64,000 bases of DNA from Enterococcus wangshanyuanii (lineage in GTDB: Bacteria; Bacillota; Bacilli; Lactobacillales; Enterococcaceae). Where the stretch lies: contig NZ_CP021874.1 of assembly GCF_002197645.1 (NCBI RefSeq), positions 2,976,001 through 3,040,000 on the forward strand, in the 5' to 3' direction. The notes beneath the pieces are model-generated. The model was not told the DNA's origin, did not search any database, and worked only from the letters and a program-made list of their open reading frames with translations. Positions 1-8,634 of this stretch are shown piece after piece. Made by a program: the position numbers and the translations under genes. The first letter of the stretch is position 1. Each line of letters begins with the position of its first letter.

Positions 1-516
1 TGCAAAGTCACCGCCGTCATCTAATTGTTTTTTGATGTCTTTTGCTTCATCTTCAGTAGCTACTTGAATTACTTGTGCTTCTACTTCTGGGTGGAAAGTT
101 TCCCAAGCTGCTTTTAAATCTTCATCAGTGATCTTGATGTGTGCTTTGATCCCAGCTTGGTAAGCTAAGTTTTGTTTGATTAATTGTTTGTAGCTCTTTT
201 CTGTGTAGCCAGCTTGTTTTAATTGATCTTCTAAGTTTGCACCTTGATCTTTAGCATTTTTCTTAGCTTCATCATATTTGGCTTGTACTTCTTTGTCAGA
301 AACGTCTTTGCCATATTTTTCTTCAAAGACTTTGAAGATGATCATGTTACGAACATCTTGTTGACTTTGTTGGCTTGTTTTCACTTGGTTGTAGAAATCA
401 TCGACAGTGATTGTAGCACCTTTCATTGTAGCGATTTCTTTTGATCCGCCTGAGCATGCTGCTAGTGCAAAAACACTGAACAAGCCCGCTGCGGCTAAAA
501 TTAATTTTTTCTTCAT
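1..516 (-). CDS. prsA: PrsA-type peptidyl-prolyl isomerase lipoprotein (N-terminal part)
   Basis: This is an extracytoplasmic foldase that helps secreted proteins fold after Sec export. The reading frame starts at ATG 516 on the minus strand, after an AGGAG ribosome binding site, and runs off the left edge of the window, so only about 172 residues are seen. It opens with a lysine-rich signal peptide and a lipobox (LAAC followed by SGG), so the mature protein should be anchored to lipid outside the membrane. After that comes the helical SurA/PrsA-like N-terminal region. The parvulin domain is expected beyond the edge. The family assignment is firm; paralogue identity is not checked. Confidence 0.9.
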   Translation of the reverse strand, partial: MKKKLILAAAGLFSVFALAACSGGSKEIATMKGATITVDDFYNQVKTSQQSQQDVRNMIIFKVFEEKYGKDVSDKEVQAKYDEAKKNAKDQGANLEDQLKQAGYTEKSYKQLIKQNLAYQAGIKAHIKITDEDLKAAWETFHPEVEAQVIQVATEDEAKDIKKQLDDGGDFA

Positions 517-780
517 TTTTCTAGCACTCCTAAGTTTATTTTATTTTTTATTATGTAGAAATTAATTCTCACGGTTATTACTATACCACACTATGTTTCA
601 TAAAAGAAATATTGAATTGTTAGTTTCAAGAAATTTTCGAATTTAAGACACATTTTCCTCGATAAATAGGATTATTTTCGACATTTTAGTGGTTTAAACA
701 GACGAAAAGAGCAATTGCAAAAAAATGCTAAATCATATAAATAGAAAATGAATCAAAATTAAACGATGATTAAATTAAAG
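517..780. other. Intergenic region before prsA
   Basis: No gene is seen here. On the minus strand there is an extended -10 motif (TGG then TATAGT) at 580-588, about 65 nt upstream of the prsA start, which is a likely prsA promoter. I did not find a convincing -35 hexamer. The rest is AT-rich spacer leading to the terminator of the upstream pair of genes. Confidence 0.4.
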
Positions 781-842
781 AAAAAGAGAATGAAATCAGC
801 GAGGTTAGAACAAAAGTACCCAGCTCTTTTTCATTCTCTTTT
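781..842 (-). terminator. Rho-independent terminator after the hit-ytxH pair
   Basis: A 14-bp stem (AAAAGAGAATGAAA at 782-795 pairs with 829-842) closes a larger hairpin. On the minus strand it is followed by a T-rich tail. It lies 12 bp beyond the stop of the YtxH-like gene and separates it from prsA. Confidence 0.75.
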
Positions 843-853
843 GATTAATCAAC

Positions 854-1189
854 TTATTCAGGAATCTCAGGTAATTCGTCCTGGATTTTTTCGATTTGTT
901 CTTGAATTTGCTCAATCCGAGGATCTGTTTGGAATTTAAAATTTTCGATATCTTGGTTAATACCTTCAATGAATGGTTCAATATAAATTTCAGCTGTCGC
1001 CTGTAAGGCTTGAGCAGATTCTTTAAATTGATCAAGTTTATCAGAGAAGTCTTCTCTTAAGTCTGACCATTCATCTAATTCATCGACAAATTTTTGGCGG
1101 GTCGCTTTTCCGCTTCGTGGCGCAAAAAGTAAACCGCTGGCAGCACCAACGATGGCACCAAAGAATAACCCTTTAGAAAATTTACTCAT
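854..1189 (-). CDS. YtxH-domain protein
   Basis: This 111-residue protein has one N-terminal hydrophobic segment (about residues 7-25, glycine/alanine rich, ending in FAPRSGK), the hallmark of the YtxH family. The rest is charged and helical, probably coiled coil. Members are small membrane-associated proteins, often stress related, with no defined biochemical role. The start codon follows the hit stop codon directly (no gap), so the two are co-transcribed. Confidence 0.75.
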   Translation of the reverse strand: MSKFSKGLFFGAIVGAASGLLFAPRSGKATRQKFVDELDEWSDLREDFSDKLDQFKESAQALQATAEIYIEPFIEGINQDIENFKFQTDPRIEQIQEQIEKIQDELPEIPE

Positions 1190-1618
1190 TTATGCTTCCT
1201 CCTGTTGTCTGATTTTATCAGCGATTTCCTGCATTTCTTCAGCTGTATACTTTCCTTGATTATTACCAAAGTGAATCGAAAAATCATCTGTTTCTTCATA
1301 ACGTGGAATCAAGTGGATATGGGAATGAAAAACAGATTGATAAGCTAATTCCTTATTATTATTGATAATGTTTAATCCTTGCATCTCAGGAAACGCTTTT
1401 TCGATGGCACGGGCAACGATCGGCACACGGGCAAACACTTCTCCGGCAAGTGTCGGTTCATAGTCGAAAATATCTGTCACATGCTCTTTAGGAACAAGTA
1501 AGGTATGTCCTTTAGTTACTTGGGTAATGTCTAAAAATGCGTAGACTTTGTCGTCCTCATACACTTTATAACTAGGAATTTCCTGATCGATGATCTTGCA
1601 AAAAATACAATCTGTCAT
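1190..1618 (-). CDS. hit: HIT family protein
   Basis: This is a histidine-triad nucleotide hydrolase of the Hit/HinT branch, 142 residues, which is normal for the family. The zinc-like N-terminal CIFCKI motif is present and the catalytic triad reads HSHIHLI near residue 100. Such enzymes hydrolyse adenylated or phosphoramidate nucleotides in the cytoplasm. It is transcribed divergently from ecsAB, the same neighbourhood seen in Bacillus and other lactic acid bacteria, which supports the assignment. Confidence 0.9.
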   Translation of the reverse strand: MTDCIFCKIIDQEIPSYKVYEDDKVYAFLDITQVTKGHTLLVPKEHVTDIFDYEPTLAGEVFARVPIVARAIEKAFPEMQGLNIINNNKELAYQSVFHSHIHLIPRYEETDDFSIHFGNNQGKYTAEEMQEIADKIRQQEEA

Positions 1619-1710
1619 GGGGTCCCTTCTTTCTTTAAACTCTTTCTTTTACTTTACCACAACTTGAATTTCAATTGGGAGTAAAAGTTCATGAAACCTT
1701 CAAAAAGTTC

Positions 1711-1720
1711 GTGGTATAAT
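1711..1720 (+). promoter_or_regulatory. Extended -10 promoter of ecsAB
   Basis: The sequence TGG-TATAAT at 1712-1720 is a consensus extended -10 element about 34 bp before ATG 1754. Because the promoter lies inside the longest open frame (open from 1691), it argues that translation starts at 1754 and not upstream. Confidence 0.65.
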
Positions 1721-1753
1721 AGATTCACGATAAAATTTAGTTGGAGGTACCAC

Positions 1754-2491
1754 ATGAGTTTAGTAATTGAACACTTAACAGGCGGCTACGGTCATATTCC
1801 TGTTTTAAAAGATATTAATTTTGAAGTAAAGTCTGGTGAAATGGTCGGCTTGATCGGATTGAATGGTGCAGGGAAAAGTACAACGATCAAAAATGTGATC
1901 GGCTTATTGACGCCACAAAAGGGAAAAATTTCGATCGATGGCGAAACGTTGAAACAACAGCCTGAAAGCTATCGTAAAAAAATTGGTTATATTCCAGAAA
2001 CGCCTTCTTTATATGAAGAATTAACCTTAAGAGAGCATATCGAAATCACTGCGATGGCTTATGATATCCCAATCGAAGAAGCATTTAAACGGGCAGATGG
2101 ATTATTGAAAACTTTTCGACTTGAGAATAAGTTGGATTGGTTTCCGGCGAATTTTTCAAAAGGGATGAAGCAAAAAGTCATGGTTTTATGTGCATTTTTG
2201 ATTCAGCCAAGTCTATATATCATTGATGAACCATTTTTAGGGCTTGATCCATTGGCTATCCACGCGTTGTTAGAGTTGATGGATAATATGCGTAAGCAGG
2301 GAGCGGGGATTTTGATGTCTACTCATATTCTTGCGACAGCTGAACGTTACTGTGATCGCTTTGTTGTCTTGCATGATGGTGAGGTTCGAGCAGTCGGTTC
2401 AATGGAAGAACTTCGTAAAGAATTTGATTTACCAGATTCATCTTTAGATGATATTTATATCGCACTAACAAAAGAAGAAAAGGTGGGGTAG
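1754..2491 (+). CDS. ecsA: ABC transporter ATP-binding protein EcsA
   Basis: This is the ATPase subunit of the Ecs transporter, which in Bacillus affects secretion, regulated intramembrane proteolysis and competence. The Walker A motif reads GLNGAGKST, the signature is FSKGMKQK, the Walker B region ends in IIDEPF, and the switch histidine is in STHI. The start at 1754 follows a GGAGGTAC ribosome binding site and gives 245 residues, normal for EcsA. The next gene, ecsB, starts 1 bp after the stop. Confidence 0.93.
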   Translation: MSLVIEHLTGGYGHIPVLKDINFEVKSGEMVGLIGLNGAGKSTTIKNVIGLLTPQKGKISIDGETLKQQPESYRKKIGYIPETPSLYEELTLREHIEITAMAYDIPIEEAFKRADGLLKTFRLENKLDWFPANFSKGMKQKVMVLCAFLIQPSLYIIDEPFLGLDPLAIHALLELMDNMRKQGAGILMSTHILATAERYCDRFVVLHDGEVRAVGSMEELRKEFDLPDSSLDDIYIALTKEEKVG

Positions 2492-2492
2492 T

Positions 2493-3710
2493 ATGTCTGG
2501 ATTTTTTGGCATTCGTTTGACACGCCACTTGAAAAAAATGATGAAGTATATGCGTTATGTGTTCAATGATCACTTTATCTTGGTTTGTGTCTTTTTGTTA
2601 GGCGGATTAGGCTTTTATTACTCTCAGGTGCTGAAAACCTTGCCCGCAAATTTCATCTGGGGCAGACCGATCGTGCTGATTTTTTGGCTAATGTTACTGC
2701 AGATCGGTAGAATCGCAACGCTGGCTGAAGAAGCAGATAAGGTTTTTATCTTAACGAAAGAACCTGAAATGAACAGCTATTTGAATCGTGCGATGCGTTA
2801 TTCATTTTGGTTGCCGTTAGTCGTCTTAGGATTGATGAGCGGGATGTCGATGCCATTAGTTGTTGTGTCGACAGGTTGGGCTTTTTCTACCTTTGCTTAC
2901 TTTTTAGTGATGCTTGGAATACTAAAGGCTAGTCACTTACGCCTGCAAAAGTATGAGCTTTATCAAATTTCTACTAATGAGCGTCATCAATGGTTTGCTC
3001 TATGGTTTGTGACCAGTTTGGTAGCTGTTGGTCTGAGCTTGTATCTAATGCCTTTAGCAGGACCCATCGCAGCGTTCATTCAGTTTATTTGTTTCTATTA
3101 TATTTTAGGGAAAAAAGAGCAGCAGGTATCATTGGATTGGGAAAAAATGATCCAGCTGGAAAAAAATCGGATGCACCGGATCTATCAGTTCATCCATTTG
3201 TTCACAGATGTACCGGAAATTTCCAGCAGTGTCAAACGTCGGAAATTTTTGGATCCGTTTTTGGCAAAAATCAAAAAGACGACTCAAAATACGTACCTGT
3301 ATTTATATGCTCGCAGCTTTTTGCGAGGCTCTGAATATAGCGGCTTATTTGTCCGATTGGTTTTAGTTTGCGGTGTGATCCTCTTTTTCCTTAAAGAGTT
3401 TTGGATTTCTATGGGCGTCTCAGTATTATTTATCTATCTGATCGGCTTTCAGCTGATCCCGATTTATACGCAATTTGATTATATGGTGATGACGCAGTTG
3501 TATCCAGTGCCAAATGAACAGAAAAAACAAGCGGTCAGCCGTTTGGTCACGGTTTTACTTTTTGCTGCAGCTGTATTATTTAGTGTATTTGTCTTGATTG
3601 CGTTGCCGGATATCAAAGAAGGATTGATGATTATTGCAGCGTTAGTAGTGGAAGTTGTATTATTCGCTAAGTTTTATGTTCCTTATCGTCTGAAGAAAAT
3701 GGAGGCTTAA
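2493..3710 (+). CDS. ecsB: ABC transporter permease EcsB
   Basis: This is the membrane partner of EcsA, 405 residues, with several hydrophobic stretches in the N-terminal half (about residues 28-50, 60-75, 105-150, 170-210) and again near 285-320 and 345-400. The order ecsA-ecsB-dat and the very tight spacing indicate one transcription unit. The transported substrate is unknown for this family. Confidence 0.9.
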   Translation: MSGFFGIRLTRHLKKMMKYMRYVFNDHFILVCVFLLGGLGFYYSQVLKTLPANFIWGRPIVLIFWLMLLQIGRIATLAEEADKVFILTKEPEMNSYLNRAMRYSFWLPLVVLGLMSGMSMPLVVVSTGWAFSTFAYFLVMLGILKASHLRLQKYELYQISTNERHQWFALWFVTSLVAVGLSLYLMPLAGPIAAFIQFICFYYILGKKEQQVSLDWEKMIQLEKNRMHRIYQFIHLFTDVPEISSSVKRRKFLDPFLAKIKKTTQNTYLYLYARSFLRGSEYSGLFVRLVLVCGVILFFLKEFWISMGVSVLFIYLIGFQLIPIYTQFDYMVMTQLYPVPNEQKKQAVSRLVTVLLFAAAVLFSVFVLIALPDIKEGLMIIAALVVEVVLFAKFYVPYRLKKMEA

Positions 3711-3712
3711 AC

Positions 3713-4573
3713 ATGCATATTTTGTGGAATGATCAAATCGTTGAACGTAATGAAGTGAAAATCGATATAGAAGACCGAGGCTATCAATATGGTGATGGAC
3801 TTTATGAAGTCGTTCGTGTATATAATGGACATTTGTTTATGTTGGAAGAGCATTTAAATCGCTTGTGGGAAGGCGCAGAAAAAATTCGTATGACTCTACC
3901 CTTTACGAAAGAAGAGCTGGCAGCAAATTTACAAAAGTTAGTGGTACTTGAAGGGATTCCAGAAGGAAAGCTTTATTTTCAAGTCACTCGCGGGATCGAT
4001 GCCCCAAGAAATCATGCGTTGCCTGATCCTAAAAAGGTCAAAGGGGTCTTAACTGCCAACATCACTGCTTGTGAACGTCCAGTGAAAAAAATGGAGGATG
4101 GGATCACTGTAGCGGTTGTTCCTGATACACGTTGGTTGCATTGTGATATTAAATCATTGAGTTTGATGGGAAATATTTTATCTTTAGATGAAGCAAGACG
4201 TCAAGGATTCGATGATGCTGTGCTTGTTCGTGATGATAAAGTTACAGAAGCATCAGCAGCGAATTTTTGGGCAGTCAAAGATGGAACAGTTTATACGCAT
4301 CCAGATGGAAATTTGATTTTACCGGGAATTACAAAACGGAAAATTTTAGAATTGGCACAAGAATTAAATATTCCTGTCAAAGAAGAAGCGATTTTTAAAG
4401 AAGAATTATTCACAGCAGACGAATGTTTCGTTTCCGGATCAGTGACAGAAATTGTACCAGTCGTAAAAATCAACGAGCATATCGTTGGTTCTGGCAAACC
4501 AGGGGAAATCACGAAACGGTTAATAAATGCCTATATTGCAAGTGTCGATCAAGCATGTGCTGTATCAGAATAG
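3713..4573 (+). CDS. dat: D-amino acid aminotransferase
   Basis: This is a pyridoxal phosphate enzyme of fold type IV that converts D-alanine and 2-oxoglutarate to pyruvate and D-glutamate, feeding cell-wall precursor synthesis. It has 286 residues. The PLP lysine is Lys147 in the motif DIKSLSLMGN, and the conserved DRGYQYGDGLYE stretch is at 21-32. It starts 2 bp after the ecsB stop. A branched-chain or 4-amino-4-deoxychorismate enzyme is less likely because the active-site strings follow the D-amino acid subgroup. Confidence 0.88.
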   Translation: MHILWNDQIVERNEVKIDIEDRGYQYGDGLYEVVRVYNGHLFMLEEHLNRLWEGAEKIRMTLPFTKEELAANLQKLVVLEGIPEGKLYFQVTRGIDAPRNHALPDPKKVKGVLTANITACERPVKKMEDGITVAVVPDTRWLHCDIKSLSLMGNILSLDEARRQGFDDAVLVRDDKVTEASAANFWAVKDGTVYTHPDGNLILPGITKRKILELAQELNIPVKEEAIFKEELFTADECFVSGSVTEIVPVVKINEHIVGSGKPGEITKRLINAYIASVDQACAVSE

Positions 4574-4654
4574 AGAAAGAAACCGAAAGAACAAGAGAGA
4601 TGCTTGACGTGAGGTGCTATGGAAGCTAAAATGATAAGTATTGTAAACAATGAA

Positions 4655-4692
4655 CGATAGACATAAGGCTTTCATATGAGTGTTGATCATTT
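4655..4692 (+). repeat. Partial copy of the 195-bp structured repeat
   Basis: The stretch GGCTTTCATATGAG followed by TGTTGATCATTT ends exactly where full copy 1 begins. It resembles the internal segment of the full copies around their first hairpin (GACTTTC...GTGTTGATCATTT). This suggests a remnant of a further module upstream of the two tandem full copies. Confidence 0.45.
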
Positions 4693-4887
4693 GCTGAGAA
4701 ACACAGTGAATGAAGTGAACTGATGTAGAACAGTACAAGACTTTCGAAAGAAAGAGTTGATCATTTATATTATCCAGCTGTACAGGCTAGCTCTTCGGAA
4801 AAAAGATAAAAATGAATGATGGCAAAAAGCACCATCTTTCATTTTTCCTATTTTTCAGTCGAGACTAAACGGGCTCATTCCGCTTTT
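4693..4887 (+). repeat. Structured intergenic repeat, copy 1
   Basis: This is the first of three full copies of a 193-196 bp element (others at 4888 and 8630). It starts GCTGAGAAACACAG and ends TTCCGCTTTT. It has a small hairpin around ACTTTC/GAAAGA and a long second hairpin whose apical stem is 4808-4822 paired with 4832-4846. The structure and size recall the EFAR elements described in Enterococcus faecalis, but I cannot confirm identity. It lies between dat and ccrZ. Confidence 0.8.
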
Positions 4888-5080
4888 GCTGAGAAACACA
4901 GTGAATGAAGTGAACTGATGTAGAGCAGTACAAGACTTTCGAAGAAAGTGTTGATCATTTTTTATTATCTAGCTGCACAAATCAATCCTTCGGAAAATAG
5001 ATAAATTGCCAGTGAAACAAGAAGCGTTTCAATGTCAATTTCCTAATTTTCTACAGGATTAAGCGATTTGTTCCGCTTTT
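4888..5080 (+). repeat. Structured intergenic repeat, copy 2
   Basis: This is directly abutted to copy 1 in the same orientation. The first 60 bases are almost identical to copy 1. The apical stem has a completely different sequence but still pairs: 5003-5018 with 5026-5041. The terminal TTCCGCTTTT lies 33 bp before the ccrZ start, so this element forms most of the ccrZ leader. Confidence 0.8.
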
Positions 5081-5113
5081 ATTTAAATCGTGTTAAGATA
5101 GGAGATAATTTCC

Positions 5114-5893
5114 ATGGCATTTCAGTTGGATAAGGAATGGCGTTTGCAGCCGATAAAGGGTGCAACTGGCCAAACTTTTATGGGCATACGTGCGACTGAA
5201 CGAGTATTCATCAAACGAAATACGTCTCCTCTTTTGGCCGCTTTATCTAAAGAAGGAATCGCGCCGAAGCTGGTTTGGACCAAGCGGACAGTGACGGGAG
5301 ACATTTTGACCGCACAGGAATGGCTGGATGGTCAGGTTTTGCGTGCTCAGGAAATCGGTCAAAGGAACGATGTCGTTGATGTGCTTTATCATTTGCATCA
5401 TTCACACATGCTAAAGAAGATGTTAGGAAAAATCGGCGGGCAAGTGCAAACTCCTGCGATGCTGCTTCAAGCTTATGGTGAGAGGCTGCCGGCTGAACTG
5501 CAAAAAAATACGTATCTTGAGCGAGTATACCATCATTTACAACAAACGATTCCAAATTATTCTATTCATAACTACATGGTTGTTCATGGAGACGTGAATC
5601 ATCGAAATTGGATCGTGTCTAAAAATTATTTATATTTGGTCGATTGGGATTCCGTTATGGTCGCAGATCCGGCCTTGGATTTAGGGATGTTATTGGGGCA
5701 TTATGTGCCGCGGGCGAGCTGGAATAAGTGGCTCTTGTCATACGGTATGCATCCGACCGAAGAAAATTTGACCAGAATCAAATGGTATGCGTTATTTAAT
5801 TTTCTTCAAGAGATTTTGCGTCATTATCAATCTGGAGAGAAACGGGAAATGAATGCAGAGATTTTAAAATTGAAGCAAGCTTTTGGATATTAA
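5114..5893 (+). CDS. ccrZ: Cell-cycle regulator CcrZ (phosphotransferase family)
   Basis: This is an aminoglycoside-phosphotransferase-fold protein of 259 residues. The kinase motif HGDVNHRNW is at residues 158-166 and the metal-binding DWDS at 177-180. In streptococci and other Firmicutes the orthologue next to trmB is CcrZ, which couples division to DnaA-dependent replication initiation. Here it is also followed by trmB. Assignment rests on motif plus synteny. The in vivo substrate may be a ribose-type molecule, which is known only for homologues. Confidence 0.82.
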   Translation: MAFQLDKEWRLQPIKGATGQTFMGIRATERVFIKRNTSPLLAALSKEGIAPKLVWTKRTVTGDILTAQEWLDGQVLRAQEIGQRNDVVDVLYHLHHSHMLKKMLGKIGGQVQTPAMLLQAYGERLPAELQKNTYLERVYHHLQQTIPNYSIHNYMVVHGDVNHRNWIVSKNYLYLVDWDSVMVADPALDLGMLLGHYVPRASWNKWLLSYGMHPTEENLTRIKWYALFNFLQEILRHYQSGEKREMNAEILKLKQAFGY

Positions 5894-5909
5894 TGAAATT
5901 GATGAGATA

Positions 5910-5984
5910 GAATCAATTTATCGTTCTATTGATTTGAAATAGTAGAGGGCAGTGCAAAACCAACATGTTTTGTCCTACCCTCTT
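5910..5984 (+). other. Two hairpins between ccrZ and trmB
   Basis: The first hairpin pairs AATCAAT near 5917 with ATTGATT near 5931. The second pairs GAGGGCAGTGCAAAAC with GTTTTGTCCTACCCTC (about 5945-5982) and is followed by only a short T-poor tail. The second could act as a weak terminator or as a processing site within a ccrZ-trmB transcript. Confidence 0.5.
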
Positions 5985-6017
5985 AAAATTTGAGATAAAG
6001 AAAGGGTAAACAGAACT

Positions 6018-6653
6018 ATGCGTATGAGAAAAAGAGCAGGAGCTGCTGAATTGTTAGCCAGTCATCCTGAATTAGTCGTTGATAAACCGGAAAAATGGCA
6101 AGAACGTTTTGGAAATGAACATCCGATTCATATCGAAATCGGTTCCGGCAAAGGACAATTTGTTGTAGGAATGGCTAAGGCACATCCTGAAATCAATTAT
6201 ATTGGGATCGATATGCAATTAAGTGTTCTTTCAATTGCTTTAGATAAGGCTTTGGAAGAGGATTTGCCTAATCTGCAGCTGCTTCACGTTGATGGAAAAG
6301 CATTGTCTGAGTATTTTGCTGAAAACGAAATCGACCAAATCTATTTGAATTTTTCTGATCCGTGGCCAAAAACGCGTCATGAAAAGCGCCGTTTGACGTT
6401 TAAAACCTTTTTAGAGACAGATGAAACCATTTTGAAGCCTAATGGGGAAATCCATTTTAAAACAGATAACCGAGGACTATTTGAATATTCATTATGTAGT
6501 TTCTCTAAATACGGTATGATTTTAGAACAGGTTTGGCTGGATCTACATGCTAGCGATTACGAAGGAAATATCATGACGGAGTATGAGGAAAAATTCTCTG
6601 CAAAAGGGCAGCCGATTTATCGTGTAGAAGCGAGATTTCAGTCTAATCAATAA
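6018..6653 (+). CDS. trmB: tRNA (guanine46-N7)-methyltransferase
   Basis: This is a SAM-dependent class I methyltransferase that makes m7G46 in the tRNA variable loop. It has 211 residues, typical for the family. The SAM motif [10 protein letters not shown] is near residues 41-50 and the diagnostic [15 protein letters not shown] motif is at about 115-129. An AAAGGGTAAACAG sequence upstream offers a ribosome binding site. Confidence 0.95.
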   Translation: MRMRKRAGAAELLASHPELVVDKPEKWQERFGNEHPIHIEIGSGKGQFVVGMAKAHPEINYIGIDMQLSVLSIALDKALEEDLPNLQLLHVDGKALSEYFAENEIDQIYLNFSDPWPKTRHEKRRLTFKTFLETDETILKPNGEIHFKTDNRGLFEYSLCSFSKYGMILEQVWLDLHASDYEGNIMTEYEEKFSAKGQPIYRVEARFQSNQ

Positions 6654-6672
6654 AAAAATGCAAAAATAGCGT

Positions 6673-6701
6673 TTGACACCGGTTTCACACTGTGGTATAT
6701 T
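6673..6701 (+). promoter_or_regulatory. Promoter of the licT operon with overlapping cre-like site
   Basis: A perfect TTGACA (6673-6678) is separated by 17 bp from TATATT (6696-6701). The window TTGACACCGGTTTCA (6673-6687) matches the catabolite-responsive element consensus WTGNAANCGNWNNCW with one mismatch, so CcpA repression is likely. The promoter is seen directly; cre function is inference. Confidence 0.75.
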
Positions 6702-6716
6702 TTAACCATAAAACAC

Positions 6717-6747
6717 AGGGTGTAACTATTAAATTAGGCACGACCTA
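6717..6747 (+). promoter_or_regulatory. Ribonucleic antiterminator site 1 (RAT)
   Basis: The sequence AGGGTGTAACTATTAAATTA (start) through CGACCTA has the layout of BglG/LicT binding sites, and its 3' end overlaps the 5' arm of the terminator at 6740. A near copy lies at 7749. Binding by LicT would block terminator folding. Confidence 0.8.
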
Positions 6748-6777
6748 AGGAAAAGTCATTTTTCTTAGGTCGTTTTT
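6740..6777 (+). terminator. LicT-controlled terminator 1
   Basis: A perfect 10-bp stem ACGACCTAAG/CTTAGGTCGT (6740-6749 with 6764-6773) is followed by TTTTT. It sits in the leader of licT, downstream of the promoter, as expected for autoregulated antitermination. Confidence 0.85.
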
Positions 6778-6910
6778 GCGTAAAAAAGTTACGTTATTTT
6801 GTCTGTTTTTAACTCGAGTTTGTTAGAAATAAACGAAAAGGAGTGATCAGAAAATTTAGCGGATTTCAGTAGTAAAAAGTCACTTAGCCTTTTTGGAGAA
6901 GGGATTGTTA

Positions 6911-7738
6911 ATGAAAATGCATATCGTGAAAAAGATCAACCACAATGTTGTTTTAGTGGAGGATCACGGGGTAGAAAAAATTGCTATGGGAAAAGGGATC
7001 GGCTTTTCAGCTGTTGTAAATGAGGTATTTGATGAGTCATCAGCCGATAAAATCTTTGTGTTAGACTCAAAGGAAAAAACTAAAATGTTCAGTGAGATGG
7101 CTGCACAAATTCCATTGGAGTTTATTGAGTTTTCAGAAGAAATCATTCATTTTATTCAATCAAAGATTCAGGCATCATTAGACTCAAATATTTATATTGC
7201 ATTAACGGATCATATTTATTTTGCGATCCAGCGACAAAGGGAAGACAGTCAAGTAACAGCGATCATGCTTCCGGAGATGAAGCTGCTTTATCCAGAAGAA
7301 TATTCAACTGCGGTCGAAGTAGTCGAGTTGATCAATCAGCGCTATAATACGGAACTGGGAGCAAATGAAGTCGGATTTATCACGATGCATATCATCAATG
7401 CGGAATTAGGGGAGCGAAATAGTTTAAATAGCCTGAAGATTTTAGAAATGACGGCTACTATTTTGCAAATGTTAGAAAAAGAGTATTTTGGGGTATTAGA
7501 TAAAGAATCACTCACTTATCATCGGTTGATGATTCATGTGAAATTTTTAGTGAAGCGTTTGATCTATCAAGAAAAGGTGCCTGATGAGGATTTTTCATTT
7601 TTTAATCCATCATTTCAAGAAAGCGCGCCGTATAAAGTAGCAAAATTCATTACAAGTAAGATCGAAGAAACGTATCAAATCGTTATTCAGGAAAATGAAA
7701 CAGTGTATTTAGCGGTACATTTAGCGAGAATTAAATAA
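6911..7738 (+). CDS. licT: BglG/LicT family transcriptional antiterminator
   Basis: This is an RNA-binding antiterminator of 275 residues from ATG 6911, chosen because GGAGAAGGG lies 5-13 nt upstream. The N-terminal CAT RNA-binding domain (about 1-56, KKINHNVVLVEDHG and MGKGIGF) is followed by two PRD domains with their phosphorylatable histidines (DHIYFAI, MHI, H in TYHRLMIHV and AVHLARIK). PTS-dependent phosphorylation of the PRDs should set its activity. The RAT/terminator pairs on both sides of the gene are its obvious targets. Confidence 0.92.
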   Translation: MKMHIVKKINHNVVLVEDHGVEKIAMGKGIGFSAVVNEVFDESSADKIFVLDSKEKTKMFSEMAAQIPLEFIEFSEEIIHFIQSKIQASLDSNIYIALTDHIYFAIQRQREDSQVTAIMLPEMKLLYPEEYSTAVEVVELINQRYNTELGANEVGFITMHIINAELGERNSLNSLKILEMTATILQMLEKEYFGVLDKESLTYHRLMIHVKFLVKRLIYQEKVPDEDFSFFNPSFQESAPYKVAKFITSKIEETYQIVIQENETVYLAVHLARIK

Positions 7739-7748
7739 AACAACAATT

Positions 7749-7778
7749 AGGGTGTTACTATTCGGTAGGCGTAACCTA
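7749..7778 (+). promoter_or_regulatory. Ribonucleic antiterminator site 2 (RAT)
   Basis: The sequence AGGGTGTTACTATTCGGTAG through AACCTA is a close copy of the site at 6717 and overlaps the terminator that follows. It places chbG and the downstream PTS genes under LicT control. Confidence 0.82.
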
Positions 7779-7833
7779 ATGAGAGAGTATTCAGTTTTGT
7801 GCTGGAGTTCTTTTATTAGGCTGCGTCTTTTTT
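7775..7833 (+). terminator. LicT-controlled terminator 2
   Basis: The arm CCTAATGAGAG (7775-7785) pairs with CTTTTATTAGG (7810-7820) using two G-U pairs, followed by CTGCG and six T residues. It lies just upstream of chbG. Confidence 0.78.
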
Positions 7834-7863
7834 GTTGTCGATAGGAAAGGAAAGAGGAAGAAA

Positions 7864-8634
7864 ATGGGAAAAGTAATTATCAACTCAGATGATTTTGGCT
7901 ACAGCCGCGGTGTGAATTATGGGATTATCGATGCCTATCGTGAAGGAATCTTGACTTCAACGACACTAATGGCGAATATGCCAGGATTTGAACAGGCGGT
8001 CCAGTTGAAAAAAGAAAATCCAGATTTAGGTGTGGGGGTTCATTTGACCTTGACTTGTGGAAGACCATTATTAAAAAATGTTGATACATTAACCGACGAT
8101 CAAGGGGATTTTAAGAAATTAGGCTTTTATGAACAGCCTTTTGCAATCGATTTGGATGAGCTGTATCAAGAATGGAATAGTCAAATCCAAAAGGTATATC
8201 GTTCAGGTATCGTACCCACACATTTAGATAGTCATCATCACACACATACATTTGGACAAAATCAAGAGGTCGTCGTTGCTTTGGCAAAAAAATATGATTT
8301 ACCCGTTCGCGGAAATTTTCAAGAAAAAGAACAGGTGCGTCATGTTGATTACTTTGAACGATTCTTTGATGATGTCGGCGTAGATGAGCCGAATGAACGT
8401 CAAATAACTCAAACGATCGATGAATATCTGACAGAGTTACTGACAAAATTGAGGTCAATTGAAACAACTGAAATCATGTGTCACACAGCTTATATCGATC
8501 AGGAATTATATCAAGGATCAGGTTTTGTCTTTCCGAGAATCAATCAGGTAGAATTTTTGATTCATTCAGAATTTGCGAGGATAGTGAAACAGGATAAGGA
8601 GATAGAGTTAGTGACATATCGGGAGATTTGCTGA
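7864..8634 (+). CDS. chbG: ChbG/YdjC family carbohydrate deacetylase
   Basis: This is a metal-dependent deacetylase of 256 residues. The metal-site motifs are NSDDFG (residues 7-12), H60 in GVHLTLT and DSHHHTHTF at 122-130. In E. coli, ChbG removes an acetyl group from chitobiose-6-phosphate so that a GH4 enzyme can act. Here the gene also stands beside a GH4 gene. The last codons TGC TGA are the first bases of the structured repeat copy 3, so the C-terminal residue and stop codon appear to have been supplied by that element. Confidence 0.88.
   Translation: MGKVIINSDDFGYSRGVNYGIIDAYREGILTSTTLMANMPGFEQAVQLKKENPDLGVGVHLTLTCGRPLLKNVDTLTDDQGDFKKLGFYEQPFAIDLDELYQEWNSQIQKVYRSGIVPTHLDSHHHTHTFGQNQEVVVALAKKYDLPVRGNFQEKEQVRHVDYFERFFDDVGVDEPNERQITQTIDEYLTELLTKLRSIETTEIMCHTAYIDQELYQGSGFVFPRINQVEFLIHSEFARIVKQDKEIELVTYREIC

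Noticed and set aside
1691..1753. Upstream start for ecsA
   Set aside because: The region contains the consensus extended -10 promoter; the proper ribosome site precedes ATG 1754.
4423..4629. Plus-strand frame overlapping the end of dat
   Set aside because: It is an out-of-frame shadow of dat with no ribosome site and a cysteine-rich random composition.
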